64,000 nt of DNA from Acheta domesticus (taxonomy: Eukaryota; Arthropoda; Insecta; Orthoptera; Gryllidae). Where the stretch lies: NCBI GenBank assembly GCA_031308135.1, contig JAHLJT010000631.1, forward strand, positions 32,287,522-32,351,521, written 5' to 3'. How positions within the stretch are numbered: position 1 is the stretch's first letter; every line of letters begins with the position of its first letter. A program made the translations under genes and the position numbers. The notes beneath the pieces are model-generated. The model was not told where the DNA came from, searched no databases, and was given only the letters and a program-made list of their open reading frames with translations. Positions 45,722 to 56,500 of this stretch are shown in pieces.

Positions 45722-46954
45722 CAGTACAAAATTATGCCCCATGCATCACCCTTCTCGTTACCCCCAAAATTGGACCCTAGAGCCCCATGCCCATTCGTTT
45801 ACAGAAAAATTTGGCATGTTGGTTCTAGTGTTGTTGGACTCAAATGGAAAAATCTGCTTTGTTTGATGAGAACATTGTATTTCTCTAGGAACAAACATTT
45901 CAAAATTCTTCAACACATTTGAAATATCCCAGTCACACACATAAGTCCAGAGTTGAATACAGACACTTTCCCTTGGAAAATATCGAACATCTTGGAGGAG
46001 CAGGGTGGAGGACACATCAAAACTATACTATTAAAATTGTGCAAGTTGGACCCGTATGGACATTCTGCATTTGTAAATCATTGTTTTAAAAGCGAAAATT
46101 GCCTTCATTCTGGATCCCAATCTTAGATGCAGGTCTTCAAGTGAATGTTAAAATATTACAGATCTGTCATGACTCTGGCCAAGTCACTTCAGTTTAATTA
46201 TACATAGATTTAAAGCTTCTATTCAATTCTGACCACCCTACTGGGCTGTGGAGAGGGGTCAGCCTGAAGAACTAACTCTCCAAAAACGTAAAGGGTTTTA
46301 AATACTCATATTTTGTAGAATACCGCTTATAGAAACATAGGCTCGTTGGACAAGTTCCTTTGCCTTCTTTCAGAATGTTTCCCATGTATACTCAAATGAT
46401 TTCTGTTAATTTCCAATACGATCCCCAACATGTTCATGGCATGTTCCCCCACATTATACATTTGGAAACTAAACTGGAAATTCAAATATTTAATACAAGG
46501 TTTTTCTTTATTTATAAAATACTCAATCAACATTACAGTGGCATATAATTCAGTGACTCTCCAGGCAGATAAAACATGAAGATCTTAAGAGCTAGAGTAC
46601 CCCCAGATGAGTGGAAACCCCAGAAAATAATAAGATCCCAAAGCTTTTTTTTCACTGAAAAATTGCTTTACACTGGAGCTTCCACTTACTGGAACTTACA
46701 CTTCTAGTGTATCTGGCAACCAGTGTTACACAGTAAGGGGATCTTTTACAACCATAAAAGTATGTCCAAAAAGGTCTCATTTTGTACATTACAGCATAAA
46801 ATGCTGAATTTGTGACAATGAAGGAACACAAAATCCTGGTTTTAAGGCCCTAGAATGCATTGTTTTTGAGTTAAGCGTGACACTAAAGTAACGTGTACAT
46901 AATGTGTGTAAAGTAACGTGAACGTAATGTGTGTTGTGGATTGCATGTGTTAGC
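45722..46954. other. Spacer, nothing recognised
   Basis: AT-rich with short frames only. A small direct duplication around AAGTAACGTG.ACGTAATGTGTG lies at 46880-46930, just left of the next insertion. Confidence 0.35.
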
Positions 46955-47101
46955 TAATTGGATTTTATTTGCACAGGATAATTTCAATTGTTATTATTTG
47001 AAGACTGCCTTTTATTCAGTTGATTTTTAATTTCTTGTGAGGTCCATTAATTTTCCAGGCAAACAAACATCATAGAAACATTTATTTCACAATATACCAT
47101 T

Positions 47102-47142
47102 GACCAATGTTTCAAAGGTCATTGGCCTTCATCATCAGGGTC
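47102..47142 (-). ncRNA. Hammerhead-ribozyme-like motif, left arm
   Basis: The minus-strand counterpart of 47896-47936, identical except that stem II closes GAAGG/CCUUU (one wobble). Stem I GACC/GGUC and the core are kept. The two motifs face each other across the inverted repeat. Confidence 0.55.
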
Positions 47143-47895
47143 TATGAAAATATATGTATCAATCTTATAACATTAGTTCAAACTTAATTGTAAAACTTTT
47201 TAAAGTAATAAAATTAATATTATTCTTCATAATCATTGATGAATGATATTTGTGACATACCTTTTACAATTTCGTTCTTTAGATTGTTGTTACTGATTAA
47301 TCAATATTTTATTCATATCAAAATGTTGGAACTAAAACAATTATGTGAGTATCAGTATTAATTTCTTCTAAAAATTATGAACTAGGTACGACCTTCGAAA
47401 AAAAATGCATCAATTAATATTTTAAATTAATAATATACCTGAACAATCCTAGCCGCACGAAGAAGAGATGGGGTGACCAGATGGGAATGGAGGCGTAACA
47501 GGCAGTGCCTATTTACCTGAAGGAGAAGAAGAAGAAGATTTACCTGAATAAAAATCTCGTAGTATACTTTTTAATGATATATAGTCAAAACAATAAGTTA
47601 TGTTCTGTTATATAATTTCTGTAATTTTTCAGTCTCCAATTTTTTTTTGTAAATAATATTAAAATAAGTGGCAGTATCCAAGTGAAGGTGGTTTCAACAG
47701 GTGAATTGACAACGCAACATTTTGATATGAAAAAAATATTAATCAGTAACAACAGCATAAAGAACGAAATTTTAAAGGTGTGTCATAAATATCATTCATC
47801 AATGACTATGAAGAATAATATTAATTTTATTACTTTAAAAAGTTTTACAATTAAGTTTGAACTAATGTTATAAGATTGATACATGTATTTTCATA

Positions 47896-47936
47896 GACCC
47901 TGATGATGAAGGCCAATGACCTTCGAAACATTGGTC
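47896..47936 (+). ncRNA. Hammerhead-ribozyme-like motif, right arm
   Basis: Order on the plus strand: GACC, CUGAUGA, U, stem II GAAGG/CCUUC with loop CCAAUGA, GAAAC, AUU, GGUC. GACC pairs with GGUC as a short stem I, and the invariant CUGAUGA and GAAA are intact. Helix III would be a single pair, as reported for hammerheads of Penelope-like elements. There is one extra U before stem II. Activity is not shown. Confidence 0.55.
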
Positions 47937-48031
47937 AATGTTATATTGTGAAATAAATGTTTCTATGATGTTTGTCTGCCTGGAAAATTAATGGACCTCA
48001 CAAGAAATTAAAAATTAATTGGATTTTATTT

Positions 48032-50276
48032 TGATTTCAAGATTTTGCTGGTTTTTGATACACTGCACTACAGTTTGGATATCCAGATGAGCTGAGGTAG
48101 CTCCAAAACTATAGTTGAAAGTTCAAAAAGCTCTCATTTTGTAATTACAGCCTACAAAACACAAACCAAGGCTCCTTTAAGACTTAGAAGACTGGATTTC
48201 AAGGGCATGCAACACACTACTTCTCAGTTATGAATGATGAATGTGTCAGAAACAGTGTAACGTGTTGTGAATTGCATATGCATGTTTATTTTTTGATGAC
48301 ATTAACTAAAATTGTACATTTTTCACCTAAAACCTCCTTGCCCCATACACTGGTGAATAATTCTGTATTCAACAGTAAGGAGTAGCAACTTTCCAAGGTT
48401 TTGTGTCAATAGCATTTTAGAACACATTCAAAAGTCATATTTACTTTATGTCAAGACATATGTGATCTGTTCACATTTTAAAATTTTATTTCCTCTTCAC
48501 ATTATCGATTTATTTGAACGCAAACTTGGATATATGATGGACATTTTTAAAATTGTGGGTCATGATCTGTTAGTGCAATACGAATTCTCAAACGATCTAA
48601 TGATTACATTAAAGAGGGAAATGTCTGGAAATGCGATTAATACACGGAAATTTCATATATTTTTAATTACAAATATTTTTATCAAAGATCATACTTGAAT
48701 CAGTTATACAATATACATTGTCCAGAAATAGTTGAAATAATAATAATATGAAAATTAGAATCAAACACACAATTTATCCCTTTAAATTTCCAACAAAATG
48801 TGCTTTTTACCCCACCTTCACTATCCCTGACTAGTTCAAAAATTTACCAAACATATCTCTATTAAAGTCCAGAATTAATTTAATATTATATTTACAGCCA
48901 CTTACAATTACTTGGTATTCCTACATAAATTACGTAGCATTTTTTAACTTTCCTTTAGTTTAAATGTGTCTGCAATCTTTGCATTTAAGTACACAGTCTG
49001 TCTGTTCACAACACCAATTCCAAGTTTCAAAGAAATTTACAAAATACTTTTCCCTTCTCTTCAATAATTTAATGAGTACTGTGGCTGCATTTTTCACAAC
49101 ATACTGAACACTTCCACCACCCTTTTACACTGACTATTTTTTTTAAAAATGTGGATTCTGCGCTACATATATTATCACTTTGTCAGCTCTGCTTGTTCCA
49201 TTTTAGTTTCTGATTATCACACCCTGGCTTCTCCCCCATTGTTTACTCTTCTGCTCCTTTTGATTGGTCCATTTCCACACCACTTGCGCGTGTCCTTAAA
49301 TATCTGCTAAGCTGCATACTTTAATACAAAATACATATCTTGTTTCTGCAGCAGATCTACATGTCTCATAACCTAACATGTCTTGTACTTCTCTTGAAGC
49401 CTTATTTTTATTGACCAGCTATCCAAAAAAAGAAATTAAATTTTTTAATTAAAATAATCTTTACATTAAATAAATGTTCTTCCTTACTTCTCATTTTTAT
49501 ATTAAAAATTTTGTTTACAATTTTGCATCAATTTATTTATGCTTTTATTTTTATGTATATTTGTATTTTCATTACTTTGTGCAGGAAATGTCCATGCAGT
49601 ATGAAATAAATAAACAAATAATTACAGTATGGATTTATATCCACATTGTCCATGCTTTGCAAATTTCAAAACTGAAAAGAATCTCCTGAAGTATGGTATA
49701 CCTCAAGGTTTTACATTGAAGGGATTTTCAAAATTCAAAAATAAAAGAAGTCAAAGCTTTTTTGAATAATCAGAAATAAAAGATACTATGATAATGATTT
49801 ACCAATTAATGAAGTATGAAAAAAGCTTTTTATTAAATTATTTGTAGATAAAAAGATTGAAATTCACTTATCTATTCAGTAATTACTATCCTTTTGTTGG
49901 AGAATTTTCCATTATCAGAAAAAACAAATTTGATCAGTGAACAAAACAATAACAAAATTAGGAGAAATTTGACAAAAACCGTCAACTATTAGCAAACAGT
50001 TAAATAAGCAATAACAAAAACCTACACCATGCAATCATAATAATCTTTTAAGTGCCAGAAAAAACTGAAATTAAATAAAATTTTGTCAATAGGTCCAGCT
50101 TCACCAGCACCCAGACCTGCCTTTGTTCTGCTGGCGGAAGAGACACCACCGTCAGCACCAGCACGACCCCAGGGATGGGCACCACCGGCATGGTACGAGT
50201 CGCCAACTTCAGCGTAGGATGGGACTGGGCAGAGAGGAAGGAGAGAGACAAGGCTGGCATACATAACAGTAGAAAT
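48032..50276. other. AT-rich spacer downstream of Nup160
   Basis: No repeat was named here. The only frame with coding-like character is 50022-50224 on the minus strand, listed separately. Confidence 0.35.
50022..50224 (-). CDS. Candidate exon, unassigned (Gly/Ala-rich)
   Basis: A pyrimidine tract ending CTCTCTGCCCAG (a good acceptor) precedes a frame starting PSYAEVGDSYHAGG and running to a stop at 50022. Codons through about 50090 strongly favour G in first position (GCT GAA GTT GGC GAC), as real coding DNA does. It lies just beyond the likely Nup160 poly(A) signal. I do not recognise the peptide. It could be a terminal exon of another minus-strand gene or chance. Confidence 0.25.
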
Positions 50277-50403
50277 TTTATTACCAACATGAAGCTACGA
50301 ATTTAAGTTATGAACAAACAATGTTTAAAACAAAAAAAACCATTTGGCATAAGACCTACAAGAGAAAATTCGCAATGTATTTGCTCCATCGTCCTTTGTC
50401 AGA
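50277..50403 (-). terminator. Nup160: Nup160 3' UTR with poly(A) signal
   Basis: After the TAA at 50404 the minus strand continues about 120 bases to a canonical AATAAA (50282-50277). This gives a short 3' UTR; cleavage would be expected 10-30 bases further, near 50255. Confidence 0.55.
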
Positions 50404-50514
50404 TTATGTGGACAGTAAGTGTCTGGTTATGTGAATGCGGTCCATCAATTGATTACTGGTGTTAACTGCTTCTTTCACGTAGAGGTCACGCACATGATGG
50501 AGTTGCTTGAGAGG
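50404..50514 (-). CDS. Nup160: Nup160 exon F (terminal)
   Basis: The acceptor TTTATGTTCACAG precedes 50514, phase 0 as required by exon E. It encodes 36 residues and TAA, including LHHVRDLYVKEAVNTSNQLM, which resembles the final amphipathic LEDYQQKV-x-x-ATRDLL helix of the family. The length and position of the stop agree with the normal Nup160 C-terminus. Similarity is short, so this exon is less certain than the others. Confidence 0.7.
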   Translation of the reverse strand, partial: PLKQLHHVRDLYVKEAVNTSNQLMDRIHITRHLLST

Positions 50515-53500
50515 CTGTGAACATAAAAAGGAGTTGGACATGAAAGAATTTGTATCCCAGATTAATGTGGTTTCACATAACAGAGTAGTACTGCCAATTA
50601 GAATCCATGCCTTCCAGAACTAAGAAATGTATCTTTTCTGGCCTGATGCTTTTGACCACTACATTCTTTGTAATGATCTTTAGTGCCAATAAAAAAATGC
50701 ACTGTAGTTTCCTGATAAAGAGTAATAGAACGTGGTCCAGATGAAATAGAATATGTGCCTCTGTAAGAGAATATTATAATGTATATAATGAATGTCTTTA
50801 AGAGATTAATTTCAATAATATTTTTTAATTCTGACTTCTTTTCTTTCAATTACTTATATAATCCCCAACTGCAAATGTGAATAATGTCTCTATTTTTTTA
50901 AATTATTTAAAATAAAATTTAATACATGCTTCTAGTGAAGATAATATATCACCAGGTAATTCAATAACAAGATTTACAGGCTTTAAATGAAAGCAGCCAG
51001 GTGAGTACTTTAGAAGTATCAAAATTAATATTAACTATCAAAATAGAAATTACTTGGAAGAAAACACGGTCATTACAAAAAAAAATAAATAAATAAAATT
51101 AAAATGAAAACTAAGAGAAACAATATCTGCAGCAGATAATAAATTTCTGGAGTAATTTCAAAAAGTCCCCATAAAATTACACATTACAACAATCCACCGA
51201 TTAATTGAATTTATTGAACTTATTTTGAATACCACAAGAATAATTTGGTCTTCCAGAAATAATAATGAATTGATGAGATAATTACTTAGGAAACATGTAG
51301 GTATTTCCATCATCTTCTGCATTAATCTCATATCATGAAAACATTTAACCCTTTTATGACAAAGGGCTTATCTGTAACTTATTTTCATGCCAAGTCAATT
51401 GCACAACTGTAACCACTAAAATCTGCAGTCCTCTTCTCACTCTAGTGTTGAACTATTTTAATGTGTTTTGTTCCCAAACCCACAACAAAATGAGGGGAGA
51501 GGAAGTATCACCATGAAACATGATACAAGGATGCTGCTTCTTGACAATTTAAAAGAAGCCTCATGCAACTTACACTACTATTATTACTGGCTATTACTTA
51601 ACTCAAACTATTAACATTAATATTCTTTAGCAATGCACACAAAATTCCTAAAATATCATTTGTCACCCAGGTATACCTAATGCATAGACACTAGAAATTA
51701 TCTACACAGATATTTTCACCAGCTTTGAGTTGTTATGTACACTAAATTTCACTGACAGTGATGTACAACAAAAAAGAGGAAACCTTTGGGTCTATTGATA
51801 ATGAACAGAGGGACCACACTGTTTCATAAACACTAGTTTAATAACTCAATGTTTCTAGTTGTATAGTTTATCATTCAAAGTGAATCTCAATGAGTACTTG
51901 CAGATATACTAGTGGACTTCAGTTAAGCATACACTCACTTCAAATACATTCATCCAGAATTTCAAACTGCACCTTCAATGGAAGAAAGAAGAAGTGAATT
52001 CATCTAGAATTTGAATACATAAAAATGCAATTTTCTAATGCTCAAGAAGATTACAACAATTCCATTTTCACAGACAATCAACCACTTATGTATAAAGCCA
52101 GTTTATTCCTTTCAATATTTTTAAGTACAGAATGGATGGCAAAGCACTAAATACTGCAATAGTCTCCAGATTACAGGGAACATTATACACTGCTTTACAA
52201 TTTCTATTATCCTTCTCCAAGGTCCATGATATTCATGATCATGATCATTATGGCAATAATAAGGATGTGACTGGCTACGTGTTTGCAGCAAAAACAATGT
52301 TGCCACTTTAGAGTCTCTGCCCCTCCAAAATACTTCCTTCACCCCTCTCAGACTTTGCCTGTAATGGGAATCCTCCAGCACCACCAGGGACTTGAATCTC
52401 GGCTTTCAGATTTTTGGCAAATGTGCCAGCCATTACCACAAGATGGTCAATAATTCCACAACTCTACTTCACTCAATGGTATTTTCACTTTGTTATCTTT
52501 GGCAATCTACCAATAGTGTTATAAACCAATACACAATATGAAAAATGAAAATAAAGGAAGAAAGAAGGCACAGAGAAGAAGAGAGGGAGTAGAGAGGAGG
52601 AGAGAGAGTAGAGAGGAGGAGAGAGAGTAGAGAGGAGGAGAGAGAGTAGAGAGGAGGAGAGAGAGTAGAGAGGAGGAGAGAGAGTAGAGAGGAGGAGAGA
52701 GAGTAGAGAGGAGGAGAGAGAGTAGAGAGGAGGAGAGAGAGTAGAGAGGAGGAGAGAGAGTAGAGAGGAGGAGAGAGAGTAGAGAGGAGGAGAGAGAGTA
52801 GAGAGGAGGAGAGAGAGTAGAGAGGAGGAGAGAGAGTAGAGAGGAGGAGAGAGAGTAGAGAGGAGGAGAGAGAGTAGAGAGGAGGAGAGAGAGTAGAGAG
52901 GAGGAGAGAGAGTAGAGAGGAGGAGAGAGAGTAGAGAGGAGGAGAGAGAGTAGAGAGGAGGAGAGAGAGTAGAGAGGAGGAGAGAGAGTAGAGAGGAGGA
53001 GAGAGAGTAGAGAGGAGGAGAGAGAGTAGAGAGGAGGAGAGGGAGTGGAGACGAGGAGAGGGAGTGGAGAGGAGAGAGAGGGAGTGGAGAGGAGGAGAGG
53101 GAGTGGAGAGGAGGAGAGGGAGTGGAGAGGAGGAGAGGGAGTGGAGAGGAGAAGAGGGAGTGGAGAGGAGAAGAGGGAGTGGAGAGGAGAAGAGGGAGTG
53201 GAGAGGAGGAGACGGAGTAGAGACGAGGAGAGAGTAGAGACGAAGAGAGGGAGTAGAGACGAAGAGAGGGAGTAGAGACAAGGAGAGTGAGTAGAGACAA
53301 GGAGAGGGAGTAGAGACAAGGAGAGGGAAGTAGAGACAAGGAGAGGGAGTAGAGACAAGGAGAGGGAGTAGAGACAAGGAGAGAGAGTAGAGACAAGGAG
53401 AGGGAGTAGAGACAAGGAGAGAGAGTAGAGACAAGGAGAGAGAGTAGAGACAAGGAGAGAGAGTAGAGACAAGAAGAGGGAGTAGAGACAAGGAGAGGGA

Positions 53501-56500
53501 GTAGAGACAAGGAGAGGGAGCAGAGACAAGGAGAGGGAGCAGAGACAAGGAGAGGGAGTAGAGACAAGGAGAGGGAGTAGAGACAAGGAGAGGGAGTAGA
53601 GACAAGGAGAGGGAGTAGAGACAAGGAGAGGGAGGAGAAATAGTGAGAGGGGGAGAAGTAGTGAGAGAAGGAGAGGTAGTGAGAGGAGGAGAGGTAGTGA
53701 GAGGAGGAGAGGTAGTGAGAGGAGGAGAGGTAGTGAAAGGAGGAGAGGTAGTGAAAGGAGGAGAGGTACTGAGGGGAGGAGAGGTACTGAGGGGAGGAGA
53801 GGTAGCGAGGGGAGGAGAGGTAGTGAGGGGAGGAAAGGTAGCGAGGGGAGGAGAGGTAGCGAGGGGAGGAGAGGTAGCGAGGGGAGGAGAGGTAGCGAGG
53901 GGAGGAGAGGTAGCGAGGGGAGGAGAGGTAGCGAGGGGAGGAGTGGGAGTAGAGAGGAGGACGAGAGGGGAGAAAGAGACAACAAGAGTGACCCACCTCG
54001 GCGTAGGCTTGGGGCTCAGCCTCCGCGGCGGCCTGGAGCTCGAGCAGGAGGCGGTCGACGGTGTGCACGGGCATGCAGAGCGGCGCGCGCGCCACGAGCG
54101 CGGCGGCGAGCGCGCGGCCGGGCAGCGGCGGCGGCGGCGCGGGCGCGCCCACGGCCGACGCGTCGGCGCGGCCCAGCGCCGTCCACAGCAGGTCGGCGGC
54201 GAGGGCGGCCGCCTCCTCCAAGCGGCCCGCTCCGGCCAGCAGGCGCAGCAGGCGCGCGGCGTCGCGACGCCGGCACGCGCGCACCAGCCACAGCGGCAGG
54301 AAGGCGCCCGCGCGCACCAGCGCCGCCGCCGCCGCCAGGTGCAGGCGCCCCTCGCTGCACAGCGGCCCCGCCCCCGCGCCCTCCTCCTCCGCGGGCAGCG
54401 GCTCCAGACGCGACAGCTGCACCTCCAACAGCTTCCATGCCAGCTCCAGCGCCGCCGCGTCGCCGATGCCGAACTCTGCAACCACCCCACGCGCCCGGTC
54501 AAAACGCTGCACGGACACCATAGGGGCGAGGCTCGTTTCTCGTTGGGTACGGGAACCGTCTCTCCTTCTAGGCTCTCTGATCGTGGGATAGTTTCCGCAG
54601 GGCTTTTGGGGTCAACAGCTGTCGGAGGCCTGCCGCCTTATGAGAGTGACGCAATCATATTCAGACCAACTACCACCGATGTCGAACTCTGCAACCACAC
54701 GTTCCCCCCTTTCGAAAACTGCACAAGTACCACGGACACCATAGGGGTGCGGCTCGTTTCTTGTTGGTTACGGGAACCGTCTCTCGTTCTAGACTCTGAT
54801 CGTGGGACGGTTTTCAGGCGGAGTTTTTCGGGCTATGCAACTGCTGTCGGACGTCTGGCGCCGTATGAGAGTGACGCAATCGTATTCAGACCATCAATCA
54901 TCACCCAAACCAAACGAGTGGCTGTATCACTTTATTTCGAAGGGGAGATGATCATTATGGTGGGGGCGCAGAACTCAGTCAACATTTGAGGGCATATGTG
55001 GAGGAAGTTTCTTTTCTCGGTTCACCTACAGACCTGTTTATCTGTGTTAGGAACATTTTGTTCAGCAACCTGCACCAGATAGGATATTTTGCGATGCAAG
55101 GGCAATGAGGTTGAGTCATTGTCGATCCAAACAACAGGCTTTTCACCCAAGCCTTAAAATGGTAACATTTCACCCACACTTTAATATCTCTAAAAAAAAT
55201 AATCAATGTGAAAAAGTAAGAAGCGCATGCTGTATGCAACAAACAGGGCACGCTAATCACACAACATAAAAAAAACATGAAGCAAGGTACAAAAAACAGA
55301 GACCCACTTTGTATCAAAGTGTAGGATTTAAAGATTTTCAAACGACCCTTTAAATGCTATTTTTAAACACAACATCTGACAGTATGATGGAGAAGCATCT
55401 TAAGAATATCTTTATATGTAAAATTAACAAACAAATGAAAATAGAGCATCACTTTGGACATAGGCTCTTCAATTACAGTCTATAACACAGAGCAATAGTT
55501 ATCTCTCATTCTTTCAAATAACAATTTTGAATTAATTCGTTACAACACAGATATTTCAAAGTTTATTTAATAGCAATATGAAATACTGACAAGTACACTT
55601 AACATAAATAAAATACTCACCCCAAACATCATTCTCCTTCAGCCAGACCCATGTCTCTTCAGCGTTCTGCATTCCACGTCTTGTGAGGTCTATGCAGGTA
55701 CACGCCAAGTGACGCACCACTGGGTCCAAAGGCAGCCCACAGCGCTGCCCGACTAGTAAGGCTGTTTCATAGAGACCTGCACTTGTGCATGCTGTGACTA
55801 TCTCTGCAGGTGACAGGTCTCCAGCTACAACACAGTAAATGCAATGAAGCTATAGGAGATAGAAATATTTTGTACAATTTATGAAGAGCAGAACTTTGAT
55901 AAATATAGTAACGAAATGGCTGTAAATGAACTAAACTTTATAATACAATGTTTCACTCCTTTTTTTATTCTACATATTAAAACCTTTACTGTAGTTCCCT
56001 GATGTGCAAGACACATCACTGCTGAGAAATTATAATCTAGGAAAGTTTCAACATTGTTATTTTCCCCACAAAAAGTTGTAAAAATCTCAAAGAATTTAAA
56101 TAGGACCTGCATGTTCTCTTTTGTGTGCATACATAGGTAAACATAATTCTTCACAATTCCAAGATATACAGTACACCCTATAAAAAATGAAAGGTGAAGT
56201 GACTTAATTTGTGAGAACCCAAAATAAATTTCACATATTAGTTGGTCTCATTGCAATTGTTTCGTTTACTATGATTTCTAGAAGTGCTTCTTGCCCAGCA
56301 CTATCTTAAATATCTACGAGGTTGAGTCAAAAAATTTCTGGAATTGGACAAAATTATTTATTATTTATTTACTACAGGCACAGTATATTAAATTCATTTA
56401 CCTTTAAAATACTCCCCTCTTGCATTCAAACACTTTCCCCATGTTCATATAATTGTTGGTAACAGACCTGAAAGCCATTTCTCAATAGCTCTGTATGCCA

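Larger units (their letters stand above)
46971..48015. mobile_element. Inverted-dimer retroelement insertion with two hammerhead-like motifs (Penelope-like)
   Basis: A perfect 16-base target duplication TAATTGGATTTTATTT (46955-46970 and 48016-48031) bounds 1,045 bases. After 52 unpaired bases, the left arm (about 47023-47333) is the inverted complement of the right arm (about 47700-48015). A ~360-base unpaired middle contains a GAAGAA run. Both arms carry the same hammerhead-like motif in opposite orientation. The architecture parallels 8448-8749: inverted arms, a short unpaired end and a 14-16 bp duplication. No reverse transcriptase or GIY-YIG frame is present, so it is non-autonomous or a terminal fragment. 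Confidence 0.65.
50515..53996 (-). other. Nup160: Nup160 intron E-F
   Basis: About 3.5 kb. The first 1.4 kb after the donor is the polypurine array (plus strand) described separately. A SINE-like repeat occupies about 52100-52470. The rest (50515-52100) is AT-rich with nothing recognised. Confidence 0.6.

Noticed and set aside
52485..54521. 678-codon open frame on the minus strand
   Set aside because: Only 53997-54475 is coding (Nup160 exon E). The rest is read-through into the polypyrimidine minisatellite past a good splice donor.
53643..54989. 448-codon open frame on the plus strand
   Set aside because: Antisense to Nup160 exon E and the purine array; composition-driven (GGEV repeats, Gln/Arg-rich).
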